Assembly (NCBI GenBank): GCA_017467965.1
Contig: JAFUJZ010000001.1
Coordinates: 47,861-111,860, forward strand
Direction: 5' to 3'
Length of the DNA stretch: 64,000 bases
From: Clostridia bacterium
GTDB lineage: Bacteria > Bacillota_A > Clostridia > UMGS1883
A model generated the notes under the pieces. It had not been told where the DNA came from. It ran no database searches and saw nothing but the letters and a program-made list of their open reading frames with translations. Shown piece by piece: positions 9,202-17,900 of the stretch (positions are counted from its first letter, which is position 1; each line of letters opens with the position of its first letter). The position numbers and the translations under genes are program-made.

Positions 9202-9369
9202 TTGGCATTTACTCCCAAGCCTACAAAACAGAAAGTTCAGGCAGGCTATAAAACATTATACATAAAAGATGAGCTTGCCCAAAAAATAGAAAACCTTGCC
9301 AAAGAGCACAACACCAGCTTCAACAACATCGTTATAAGTATCCTTGAAGATTTCTTCACCAAGCAATAA
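9202..9369 (+). CDS. Small ribbon-helix-helix (Arc/CopG-like) DNA-binding protein
   Basis: 55 residues from a TTG start at 9202, preceded by AATGGGGTGAT at a good distance; an in-frame GTG at 9193 is part of that site. The sequence has a basic N-terminus (FTPKPTKQKVQAGYK), a short strand TLYI, then two helices: KDELAQKIENLAKEHN and SFNNIVISILEDFF. This is the classical RHH plan of one strand and two helices, which dimerises to bind DNA in the major groove. No toxin gene is adjacent on the same strand. It is followed immediately by its own terminator, so it is a monocistronic unit. Confidence 0.72.
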   Translation: MAFTPKPTKQKVQAGYKTLYIKDELAQKIENLAKEHNTSFNNIVISILEDFFTKQ

Positions 9370-9394
9370 ACCTCCGCATAAGCGGAGGTTTTTC
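9369..9394 (+). terminator. Intrinsic terminator of the RHH gene
   Basis: Stem AACCTCCGC / GCGGAGGTT (9369-9377 and 9382-9390) with loop ATAA and a T5 tail, beginning within the stop codon. Confidence 0.85.
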
Positions 9395-9397
9395 CTT

Positions 9398-9448
9398 AAC
9401 TCGTTCGATAAAACGAATTCCACTTTGTACGCAGTACAAAATTTCACC
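9398..9448. repeat. Small palindromic intergenic repeat
   Basis: Two small hairpins in tandem: TTCG-ATAAAA-CGAA and TTTGTAC-GCA-GTACAAA (9424-9440). The arrangement recalls short clostridial interspersed palindromes; no coding content. Confidence 0.4.
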
Positions 9449-9486
9449 GAACAAATAAAGGACGCTTTTGCGTCCTTTATTTGTTC
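9449..9486. terminator. Terminator overlapping the histidine kinase stop codon
   Basis: A 17-bp perfect stem GAACAAATAAAGGACGC / GCGTCCTTTATTTGTTC with a TTTT loop. The kinase stop codon (9477-9479) lies inside the stem, so the last codons and the terminator share sequence. Confidence 0.85.
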
Positions 9487-10910
9487 TTCACGGTATCCAG
9501 TTCAAACGTAAATCTTGTCCATTTGCCCTCTTCACTTTCGGCATAGATTTCGTTTTCATGGGATTTCATAATGTTTTTCACAATGTAAAGTCCCAATCCC
9601 GCACCTTTTTTCGATGCACGTGATTTATCCGTCTGATAGAATCTGTCCCATATATGATTGAGTTCTTTTTCACTAAGTCCGTTACCTGTGTTCTCAACAG
9701 ACACCTTTGTCTTACTGCCTGCCCATTTTGCCTTGATAGTGATTTTTCCGCCTTCGGGCGTAAATTTAACTGCATTATCCATTAGGTTTGCAATAACACG
9801 GTATATGGAATCACTGTTACCCATAACAGCCATTGTATCGTTTTCAAAATCCACTTCCACATCAATGTGCTTTTCGTCAATACCCTGTTCAAAGGATACA
9901 ACCGCTTTTCGGATATTTTCTGTCACATCAAAGGGCACCATTTTATACTCAATCTTGCCGCTGTTAAGTCTGCTCATTTCCAAAAGGTCATTTACAAGGC
10001 GGTTAAGACGCTTGATTTCGCTTAATACAATACCCAGATATTTTCGGTGCTCCTCTTCCGGAATAGTGCCGTCCAGCACGCCGTCAACAAATCCCGATAT
10101 AATCGTCATAGGAGTTCTCAGTTCATGGCTTACGTCACTTATAAACGATGACTGCACCTCATCCATTTCACCAAGTGCCACCGTCATCTGATTAAAGCTT
10201 GCGGCAAGTACGCCTAATTCGCCCTTCGCATCCTTCGATACTCGCTGTGAGAAGTCACCTGCAGCGATACGCTTGGCAACATTGGTCATTTCCTTAACAG
10301 GTTTTGCGATTTTCCTCGACAATACCGCCGACACAAGCAGCGATAATATCAACACAAACAGCACTGCCCACAAAAACATACGCATAACACCAAACTGCAT
10401 GTTCTGAATATATGGTATCGTGCTGCACACTATAACAGTACCGCTGACCCCGCTATGGGTGAAAATAGGCTTTGCTACATACAACAGCTTGTCACGGAAA
10501 ACGCCGCCAAGTCTTCCCTCTTCCGCAATAGTTTCGCCCTTGAGTGGGCGCGAAATATCATCTTTGTCAAGATTTTCAGAATTAATCTGTACAGCCTCAA
10601 AGCCCGCATGCACAATAACATTACCGCGATTGTCTGTTATGATGTACGCTTGTCCTTCATCATGACCAAGCTGCTGCATAATATCACGCATAACGTACAG
10701 ACTGCCGGGTTCATCGTTTTTTTCGACAAAATATGAGCTCATATTTGCCACCTGTTCTGCTCTCGAATCAAGCGCTTTATAAACCGACACCTTAAAATAA
10801 TTACCCAACTGCGTAAAAAGAATAACCGACGTAAGTATCATCGCTAGTATTACTATTACAATGTTATATATAAACAGTTCACGGAAAAGTGTTTTTTTCA
10901 CTTTCCTCAC
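9477..10910 (-). CDS. Sensor histidine kinase (HAMP-HisKA-HATPase)
   Basis: Membrane sensor of a two-component system. Seen, counting from the GTG at 10910 (477 residues): TM1 about 13-35; extracytoplasmic sensor about 37-175 with an IITDNRGNVIVHAG segment typical of Cache/PAS-like folds; TM2 about 176-198; HAMP about 199-250; HisKA with H262 in SHELRTP; HATPase with the N-box NLMDNAVKFTP and the G-box GAGLGLYIVKN. Starts at 10928 (TTG) and 10901 (GTG) are possible; 10910 has AAAGG upstream. It lies downstream of its response regulator but is separated from it by about 240 bp that hold a multi-hairpin repeat, which is unusual for a cognate pair. Confidence 0.92.
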   Translation of the reverse strand: MRKVKKTLFRELFIYNIVIVILAMILTSVILFTQLGNYFKVSVYKALDSRAEQVANMSSYFVEKNDEPGSLYVMRDIMQQLGHDEGQAYIITDNRGNVIVHAGFEAVQINSENLDKDDISRPLKGETIAEEGRLGGVFRDKLLYVAKPIFTHSGVSGTVIVCSTIPYIQNMQFGVMRMFLWAVLFVLILSLLVSAVLSRKIAKPVKEMTNVAKRIAAGDFSQRVSKDAKGELGVLAASFNQMTVALGEMDEVQSSFISDVSHELRTPMTIISGFVDGVLDGTIPEEEHRKYLGIVLSEIKRLNRLVNDLLEMSRLNSGKIEYKMVPFDVTENIRKAVVSFEQGIDEKHIDVEVDFENDTMAVMGNSDSIYRVIANLMDNAVKFTPEGGKITIKAKWAGSKTKVSVENTGNGLSEKELNHIWDRFYQTDKSRASKKGAGLGLYIVKNIMKSHENEIYAESEEGKWTRFTFELDTVKNK

Positions 10911-10972
10911 ACAGCCTTTCTGCCCCAAAATAAGTAAACTTATAAACTTAATTCTTCACAATAGCAAGGGCG

Positions 10973-11149
10973 CGGGGAGTAAGGCTCCCCGAATAAAATA
11001 GGCGGGACAATCGGATTGTTCCGCCGAAAGTAACGATTTTAGGGGACTTTCAAGCCCCTTGCACGAGAAATCGTCACTTTGTTCTTTGAAAGCATTGGCA
11101 AAAAACATTGCAAAATGCAAGATTTTTTGACGCGTGTCTCTAAGACACG
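10973..11149 (+). repeat. Multi-hairpin structured repeat, copy 1
   Basis: Drawn on the plus strand: P0 CGGGGAG/CTCCCCG (10973-10991); motif AATAAAAT; P1 11001-11025 with apical CAAT-CGG-ATTG; linker GAAAGT; P2 11027-11079 enclosing a second small stem; motif CTTGCACGAGAAA; P3 11099-11129; P4 CGTGTCT-CTA-AGACACG (11133-11149). Copies 2 (37425-37600) and 3 (57257-57433) keep the linkers and loops but change stem bases in pairs. P4 touches the stop codon of the response regulator. It could be a structured RNA or a mobile repeat. Confidence 0.75.
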
Positions 11150-11836
11150 TTATTTCACCTCAAATTTATAACCTACACCCCATACAGTTTTGAGCTGCCA
11201 ATCACTCTCAAAGCCCTCAAGCTTTTCACGAAGCCTCTTAACATGTACGTCAACGGTACGGCTGTCTCCGTAATAATCAAAGCCCCAAACATCCTCCAAT
11301 AGCTGTTCACGTGTGAACACACGGTTAGGATGCGACGCCAAAAAGTACAAAAGCTCCAGCTCCTTGGGCGGTGTTTCCATAACATTGCCACCTACAACAA
11401 GCTCATAGTTTGAAAGATTAATCGAAAGATTATTAAATTCAATAATCTTTGCTTCTTCCTCTTCTTTAAGGTAGCGGCGCAACACTGCCTTTACTCTTGC
11501 CACAAGCTCTTTACCCTCAAAGGGCTTTACGATATAGTCGTCCGCACCCAGCTCCAAGCCGAGTACCTTGTCAAAGGTTTCACCCTTTGCCGTAAGCATA
11601 ATAACAGGCATATCGCTTGTTTTTCGGATTTCACGGCATACGGTTATACCGTCAACCTTGGGCATCATAATATCAAGCACGGCAAGGTCTGCACGGTTTT
11701 TTTCAAATTCTTCCAAAGCCTTTTCGCCGTCAAGGCAAATAACCGTCTCGTAGCCTTCTTTTTCAAGATACAGCCTTACAAGCTCGCAAATATTTGCATC
11801 ATCATCAACAATCATAATCTTAGGCACTTTAGACAT
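11150..11836 (-). CDS. OmpR-family response regulator
   Basis: 228 residues. Receiver domain 1-120 with acidic pocket DDD at 11-13, phosphoacceptor D55 in LAVLDIMMP and K104 in IVKPFEG; winged-helix DNA-binding domain about 130-228 with TPPKELELLYFLASHPNRVF, the recognition region DSRTVDVHVKRLREKL and a terminal VWGVGYKFE. Start ATG at 11836 follows AAGGAGGAAATGCT. The kinase downstream is the obvious partner. Regulated genes are not evident from the window. Confidence 0.95.
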   Translation of the reverse strand: MSKVPKIMIVDDDANICELVRLYLEKEGYETVICLDGEKALEEFEKNRADLAVLDIMMPKVDGITVCREIRKTSDMPVIMLTAKGETFDKVLGLELGADDYIVKPFEGKELVARVKAVLRRYLKEEEEAKIIEFNNLSINLSNYELVVGGNVMETPPKELELLYFLASHPNRVFTREQLLEDVWGFDYYGDSRTVDVHVKRLREKLEGFESDWQLKTVWGVGYKFEVK

Positions 11837-11892
11837 AGCATTTCCTCCTTAGTTATACATCCCTTTATTTTCATTATATCATAAAAAAAGTA

Positions 11893-11920
11893 TTGTTAAA
11901 TCTTTTTTTTATGATATAAT
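11893..11920 (+). promoter_or_regulatory. Promoter of ychF
   Basis: TTGTTA (11893-11898), 16-bp spacer, TATAAT (11915-11920). The leader of about 120 nt contains a degenerate copy of the short GTAGG-type repeat (about 11983-12007). Confidence 0.6.
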
Positions 11921-12042
11921 ACTAATATATTTTTGATATGTACTTTTTATTAACAAAAAGTGAATTTTGAATTTTTTTCCATTGTAGGAGCGACCATTGG
12001 TTGCCCGATTAAAACGATTTCACAAAAGAAAGGTTGAATATT

Positions 12043-13137
12043 ATGAAACTCGGTATCGTAGGTTTGCCCAACGTAGGCAAATCCACACTTTTTAATGCTA
12101 TCACACAGGCAGGGGCAGAAAGTGCGAACTACCCCTTCTGTACAATTGAACCCAACGTAGGTGTTGTTACAGTTCCCGACGAGCGTCTTGACAAGCTCCG
12201 CGAAATGTATAACCCCGTTAAATTCACACCTGCAATTATTGAATTCGTTGACATTGCAGGTCTTGTTAAGGGTGCAAGCCGCGGCGAAGGCCTTGGCAAC
12301 AAGTTCCTTGCAAACATCCGCGAAGTTGACGCAATCGTTCACGTGGTACGCTGCTTTGAAGACAGTAACATTATCCACGTTGAAGGTAGTGTTGATCCTG
12401 CCCGTGATATAGAAACTATCGACCTTGAATTAATCTTTGCCGACCTTGAGAGCGTAGAAAAGCGTATTGACCGCGTTACAAAGGCTCTCCGTGGCGACAA
12501 GAAATACCAGGCAGAGCTTGACATGTGGGTTAAAATCAAGGAAGCGTTAGAGAGCGGCAAGAGCGCAAGAAGCGTTGACCTTTCCGATGAAGAAAAGGAA
12601 ATGGCAAAGGATTTATCCCTTCTCACAATGAAGCCTATTATCTATGCGGCAAACGTTGCAGAAGAAGATTTTGCTAATGGTATCGAGTCTAATCCCTACA
12701 TCAAAGCGGTTGAAGAAATCGCAGCCCGTGACAACGCTGAAGTTCTCCCTATTTCCGCACGCATCGAGGAAGAAATCAGCCAGCTCGAAGAAGACGAAAA
12801 GGGTATGTTCTTAGAAGAAATGGGTCTTACCGAATCCGGTCTTGACCGCCTTATCAAAAAAAGCTACAAGCTCTTAGGTCTTATCAGCTATCTTACAGCT
12901 GGCACCCCCGAAGTAAGAGCGTGGACAATCACAGAAGGCACAAAGGCACCTCAGGCGGCAGGCAAAATACATACCGACTTTGAGCGTGGTTTTATCCGTG
13001 CGGAGGTAGTTTCATTTGACAACCTCATGGCATGCGGCACAATGGCAGCAGCTAAGGAAAAAGGCCTTGTTAAGAGCGAAGGCAAGGAATACGTAATGCA
13101 GGACGGCGATATCGTACATTTCCTGTTTAATGTTTAA
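12043..13137 (+). CDS. ychF: Redox-regulated ATPase/GTP-binding protein YchF
   Basis: Family knowledge: Obg-class P-loop protein that prefers ATP, associates with ribosomes and affects oxidative stress responses. Seen: 364 residues; Walker [10 protein letters not shown] at 6-14; G3 region [17 protein letters not shown]; coiled-coil insertion in the middle; C-terminal TGS domain ending [11 protein letters not shown]. The usual length is about 363. The ATG at 12043 has GAAAGG upstream; an in-frame TTG at 12034 is less likely. Single-gene unit with its own promoter and terminator. Confidence 0.96.
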   Translation: MKLGIVGLPNVGKSTLFNAITQAGAESANYPFCTIEPNVGVVTVPDERLDKLREMYNPVKFTPAIIEFVDIAGLVKGASRGEGLGNKFLANIREVDAIVHVVRCFEDSNIIHVEGSVDPARDIETIDLELIFADLESVEKRIDRVTKALRGDKKYQAELDMWVKIKEALESGKSARSVDLSDEEKEMAKDLSLLTMKPIIYAANVAEEDFANGIESNPYIKAVEEIAARDNAEVLPISARIEEEISQLEEDEKGMFLEEMGLTESGLDRLIKKSYKLLGLISYLTAGTPEVRAWTITEGTKAPQAAGKIHTDFERGFIRAEVVSFDNLMACGTMAAAKEKGLVKSEGKEYVMQDGDIVHFLFNV

Positions 13138-13138
13138 C

Positions 13139-13188
13139 AGCCTTCCCCTCGATGGGAAGTGAGACAGCGTAAGCGGTGGATGAGATGT
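13139..13188. repeat. Interspersed repeat immediately after ychF
   Basis: Starts 2 bp after the ychF stop codon: CCTTCCCC-TCGAT-GGGAAG hairpin followed by GAGACAGCGTAAGCGGTGGA. The combination resembles a family of short intergenic repeats I recall from clostridial genomes; that comparison is from memory and untested. Confidence 0.45.
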
Positions 13189-13189
13189 T

Positions 13190-13223
13190 AAAGAGAGCAA
13201 TCAAACAATTGCTCTCTTTTTGT
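13190..13223 (+). terminator. Intrinsic terminator of ychF
   Basis: Stem AAAGAGAGCAAT / ATTGCTCTCTTT, loop CAAACA, T-run downstream. Confidence 0.88.
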
Positions 13224-13239
13224 ATTTTGTAAAACATTC

Positions 13240-13267
13240 GTAGGGACCGGCGTCCCTGGCGGTCCCT
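13240..13267. repeat. GTAGGGACC short palindromic repeat (copy 1)
   Basis: GTAGGGACCGGCGTCCC followed by TGGCGGTCCC; the outer GGACC/GGTCC pairs. Further copies lie at 43429-43455, 44142-44169 and 63107-63133. Confidence 0.7.
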
Positions 13268-13272
13268 TTTAT

Positions 13273-13307
13273 ATAAAAAGAACTCCGCTTGGCGGAGTTC
13301 TTTTTAT
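13273..13307. terminator. Bidirectional terminator between ychF and gdhA
   Basis: Perfect 16-bp stem centred on AACTCCGC-TTG-GCGGAGTT with A/T flanks on both sides. Confidence 0.88.
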
Positions 13308-13361
13308 ACTTATTACTTATTCACTAAATAACTTAACTTGCCCGTAAGGGCAAACTTAGTT

Positions 13362-13390
13362 GGAATTGTTTGATTTTATCAAACAATTCC
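13362..13390. terminator. Hairpin spanning the gdhA stop codon
   Basis: 12-bp inverted repeat GGAATTGTTTGA / TCAAACAATTCC around a TTTTA loop; the gdhA TGA stop lies inside the arm. A second small hairpin TTGCCC-GTAA-GGGCAA follows at 13339-13354. Confidence 0.6.
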
Positions 13391-14725
13391 CTGTGCCTTC
13401 ATAGCTTCTGCAACCTTGATAAAGCCTGCAATGTTTGCACCTGCAACAAGGTCATCACCAAGACCGTATTCGTTAGCAGCCTTAACAGAGTTGTCAAAAA
13501 TGTTCTTCATAATTGTCTTAAGCTTAGCGTCAACTTCTTCTTCGCTCCAGGAGTAACGCATGGAGTTCTGGCTCATTTCCAAGCCGGATACGGATACGCC
13601 GCCTGCGTTAACAGCCTTAGAAGGAGCAACGATAATGCCTGCATTCTTCAAAAGTGCGATAGCTTCGTTTGTTGTGGGCATGTTGGAAACTTCAACATAG
13701 TACTTAACGTTGTTAGCTATAATTTCTTCTGCTTCCTTAACATCAACTTCATTCTGTGTAGCACAGGGCATAAGGATGTCAGCCTTAACATTCCAAGGCT
13801 TCTGACCTGCAAAGAAAGGTACACCGAACTTATCAGCATAATCCTGAACCTTGTTTCTGCCGCTTGCTCTCATTTCGAGCATGAAGTTAATCTTTTCTTC
13901 TGTGCTTACGCCTGCTTCATCATAGATGTAGCCGTCGGGACCGGAAATAACAACAACCTTAGCACCAAGCTCTGTTGCCTTCTTAACAGTACCCCAAGCA
14001 ACGTTACCGAAACCGGATACAACAACAGTCTTGCCTTCGATTGTGTCGTTAAAGTGCTTAAGCATTTCAACTGCGTAGTAAACAGCGCCGTAGCCTGTAG
14101 CTTCGGGACGGATTAAGCTGCCGCCGAAGGAAAGACCCTTACCTGTAAATACGCCTGTAAATTCATTCTTTAATCTCTTGTACTGACCAAACATATAGCC
14201 AACTTCTCTTGCGCCAACACCGAGGTCACCTGCGGGAACGTCAAGATTGGGGCCGATATGACGGTAGAGTTCGTTCATAAAGCTCTGGCAGAAACGCATA
14301 ACTTCGCCGTCACTCTTACCATTGGGGTCAAAGTCAGCACCACCCTTACCGCCACCCATGGGGAGAGATGTAAGAGAGTTCTTAAATGTCTGTTCAAAGC
14401 CGAGGAACTTCATTGTACCTATGTATACGTTGGGAGCAAATCTGATACCGCCCTTGTAAGGACCGATAGCAGAGTTGAACTGTACTCTGTAACCGCGGTT
14501 AACCTGTACCTTGCCGTTGTCATCAACCCAAGGAACGCGGAACATAATCTGTCTTTCGGGTTCAACCATTCTTTCAACAACGCCTGCTTCAACTAAGTCA
14601 GGACGCTGATCAATAACGGGTTCAATACTTTCGAGAACTTCTGTAACTGTCTGTAAAAATTCAGGCTCGTTTGCATTTCTCTTCTTCACGTTCTCAAGAA
14701 CGTCAATTAAATACTGATTTTTCAC
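13379..14725 (-). CDS. gdhA: NADP-type glutamate dehydrogenase
   Basis: Family role: reversible reductive amination of 2-oxoglutarate with ammonium to glutamate. Seen: 448 residues from a GTG start at 14725 that has GGAGG 8 nt upstream; a longer in-frame extension to 14821 would read through the promoter. Motifs: YKGGIRFAPNVY, LPMGGGKGGADFDPNGKSD with the substrate lysines, DVPAGDLGVGAREVGYMFG, and a Rossmann loop VVSGFGNVAWG in the C-terminal domain. The length matches the hexameric 50-kDa class. It stands alone under a near-consensus promoter, so it is likely to be strongly expressed. Confidence 0.97.
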   Translation of the reverse strand: MKNQYLIDVLENVKKRNANEPEFLQTVTEVLESIEPVIDQRPDLVEAGVVERMVEPERQIMFRVPWVDDNGKVQVNRGYRVQFNSAIGPYKGGIRFAPNVYIGTMKFLGFEQTFKNSLTSLPMGGGKGGADFDPNGKSDGEVMRFCQSFMNELYRHIGPNLDVPAGDLGVGAREVGYMFGQYKRLKNEFTGVFTGKGLSFGGSLIRPEATGYGAVYYAVEMLKHFNDTIEGKTVVVSGFGNVAWGTVKKATELGAKVVVISGPDGYIYDEAGVSTEEKINFMLEMRASGRNKVQDYADKFGVPFFAGQKPWNVKADILMPCATQNEVDVKEAEEIIANNVKYYVEVSNMPTTNEAIALLKNAGIIVAPSKAVNAGGVSVSGLEMSQNSMRYSWSEEEVDAKLKTIMKNIFDNSVKAANEYGLGDDLVAGANIAGFIKVAEAMKAQGIV

Positions 14726-14792
14726 TACTAAAACCTCCAGTTTTAAAGGCATACTCATATGTATTGCGCATGTCTTTTTCATATGATACCTA

Positions 14793-14821
14793 ATTATAAT
14801 TACTTGCAAAAAAAATGTCAA
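14793..14821 (-). promoter_or_regulatory. Near-consensus promoter of gdhA
   Basis: Minus strand: TTGACA (14816-14821), exactly 17 bp, TATAAT (14793-14798). The spacer begins with T8, which could act as an UP-like element. Confidence 0.85.
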
Positions 14822-14986
14822 TAGTTTTCATCAAAAAAATACAAAAAAACGCTTTTTTGTTCACCGCTCACGGACATTTGTCTTTTTCTCCATACAAAAA
14901 TCAAGTAAATAAGTACAAAAAATCATTTAAATTGCAGCTGATATATGGTACAATAAATTCAAACACTACATAAAGGAGACATGAGA

Positions 14987-17900
14987 ATGAAAAAAATCCT
15001 TTCTATACTGTTAACATGTATGTTGATTGCAACCCTTATATCTGTTCCGCACACAACCGTTCAAGCGGCATTTGTGCCTACCATTACGGTTGATATGAGC
15101 AGTAAAACAGGTGCAATGCGTCACGGCTCCAGCGGCTTTTTGTATGGTTTGGGCAGTGACGGTACACCCTCCGTTAACACATTAACTCCCTTGAAGCCCT
15201 CTACCGCAGTGCAGAAAGCCCCCGACGGCTTACAGCACCCCACGGGAGACGTTTTAGACGTTGCGGGTACATTCATCTCGTCCGGCGGCGAACAAGTGCA
15301 GATTTATCTGCAGGACATCTATGCCCTTTGGCCCTACGAGCAGACAAGCTTTGAGGAATATCTTTCTCACATTGAAGAAATGATACCCAAAATCGTCGCA
15401 CTGCGCGACTCCAACCCCGATTATGCCGGCAAATTGGTTTACGTTCCCTTTAATGAGCCCGACGGCATCTGGTACGGTAACATCGGTTGGGATGCTTCTG
15501 TTCAGTCACGTTTTAACCAAAACTGGCTTAGTGCATATCAGCTCATAACTGAGCTTGACCCCGATGCCCTAATCGCAGGCACAAGCTGTGCAAACTATCA
15601 GTCAGGTCATATGGACTCATGGCTTAACTTCTGCGTGCAGAACAACTGCGAGCCCGATTACATAACCTGGCACGAATTACAGGACTACGACTTATCCTCA
15701 TTTGCGTCAAACCTTGCTAATTACAGAAGCATCGAAGCCAAATATGGTTTAACCGAGCGCGAAATCATCATCAATGAATATGCACCGCAGGACCATTGCT
15801 CAAATCCCGGAAAACTCGTCAACTGGATTGCACTTTTTGAAGAAAACAAGGTTTCCGGATGTCTCCCCTACTGGCACAACGCAGGCAATCTCAACGACAT
15901 CGCCGCAGATAATAACGAGCCTAACGGCGCATGGTGGCTTTATAAATGGTACGGCGATATGAGCGGCGAAACACTTTCTCTTACAACCAACACCGCCCGT
16001 ACAGAGCTTTACGGCTTGGCATCTATTGACGACAACAAAAAGAGCGCAAGCGTCATCCTAGGCGGCAGTGAAGGCACAGGACAGGTTGTTCTCGAAAACA
16101 TTACCGATACAATCCCCTTTGATGGTGCCCCCTTTGTGGATATCGAGGTCAAAGCAACCTACTGGACAGCTTTCCACGGTGTAGCCGAAGAGCCCCCCAC
16201 TATTATAAAAGGTACTTATCCCGTAGTTGACAATACTGTAACTGTCACCATTTCCAACATGGAGGAAAACGCCGCATATCTCGTGACGGTATCCCCCTCA
16301 CAAGAGAGCGAAAGCATCATCTATTACGGTGCTGAACGCAAATTATATGAAGCTGAAAACGCATCCTTCGTAGGCGCAGTTTACGCAAACAATGTCCGCT
16401 GGACGTATGCTTACTCAGGTGGTTACCGCCTTTCCGGTATACAGACTGAATCTGACGGTTTTAATCTTCCTATCGAAGTAGACCACACAGGTTATTACCG
16501 TATGGATATGACATACGCAAACGGCTACGGCACAAATCCGGCAGACCCAAGTACAAACAATCCCCAGTCACTTTCAGCCACTATTCGCTTTGATAAGGAC
16601 ACAGGCAAAACAATCAACCTTGAAAACACCCTCCGCGACGAAATGGCAGGCATGTATACAGACTACGTATATCTTTCCCGTGGCAACCACACAATGCAGC
16701 TAAGAGGTGTTGAATCAAACGGCGGTGCATTCTCTGCCGACAGTATCGCATTTACATATGTAGGCGGTACAGTGCCGGAATTCGACTCGGTTTACGAGGC
16801 AGAATTAGGCGATTTTAACCTGCTTTGCGGCAACACTGATACAACCGTTACAACCGAAAGCACCATTACAGGCTACTCGGGTTCAGGCTACATTACAGGT
16901 CTTGACGAAAGAAGTGTTGATATGGGCGGCGGCGTACGTTTCACAGTTGTTGTACCCGACAATGCACTTTATACAATTGCTCTCCGCTATGCTTCTCATT
17001 CTGCTACTACAGCCAACATTTACCTTGACAACACAGCTTTAGACCTCGACAATGTATTAACGCCCATTTCACTCCCCGCATCGGACAATTTTACAACTGA
17101 ATACATCACAGCCTTTTTGCAGAAGGGTATTAATATAATAGACATTGACACATCATCTCCCGTAGCACTTGACTATATGCGTGTCAAAAAAGCTGACGGT
17201 AGCCCCATATCAGTAGAGGCAGAAAACGGTACGTTCTCAGGCAAAGCCGAAATACGTGAAAACCCCTTCGCGAGCCGCACACAGTATGTTGCCAACATCG
17301 AAGGCGGCACAGATGATGCACTTACGCTGAATGTTACAGCCCCCAAAGATGGTACGTACAAAATGGTTATTCACCACTCCTCGGGCGAGCTTTTCGGCGG
17401 TCACACCTACAATGCACAGCTCGTTGACCGCTACGCTTCATTTAAGGTCAATGACTCCGATGCAAAGCGTCTTTACTTTAAAAACACATACTCCGACTCC
17501 AACTGGCGTACAACAGTGCTCCCGGTTGAGCTCAACGAAGGTGATAACACCGTAACGGTTTTCAACGACAACTGGCGATTAGTTCAGAACGGCACAGGCA
17601 CAACAGGCAATATTACATATGCTACGCTTGTAAACTACACTCCAAACTTTGACACCTTTGAGTTCTATAGTGCTGTTACCGACAATTCATCCCTTACAGA
17701 AAACTTTAAGATGAGCGTAATGGCTACAGACCACGGCACTGTTGAGCTTGACAAAACAAGTGTTGCTCCCGGAGAAGACGTTACCCTCACTTTTTTCCCC
17801 GAGTACAACGAGGGCACGGTAGAAGTCTTTGCAAACGGCGAGGATGTTTCAGATTTAGTAACAGACAACACTCTCACCTATACCCCCGAAACTGATACGG

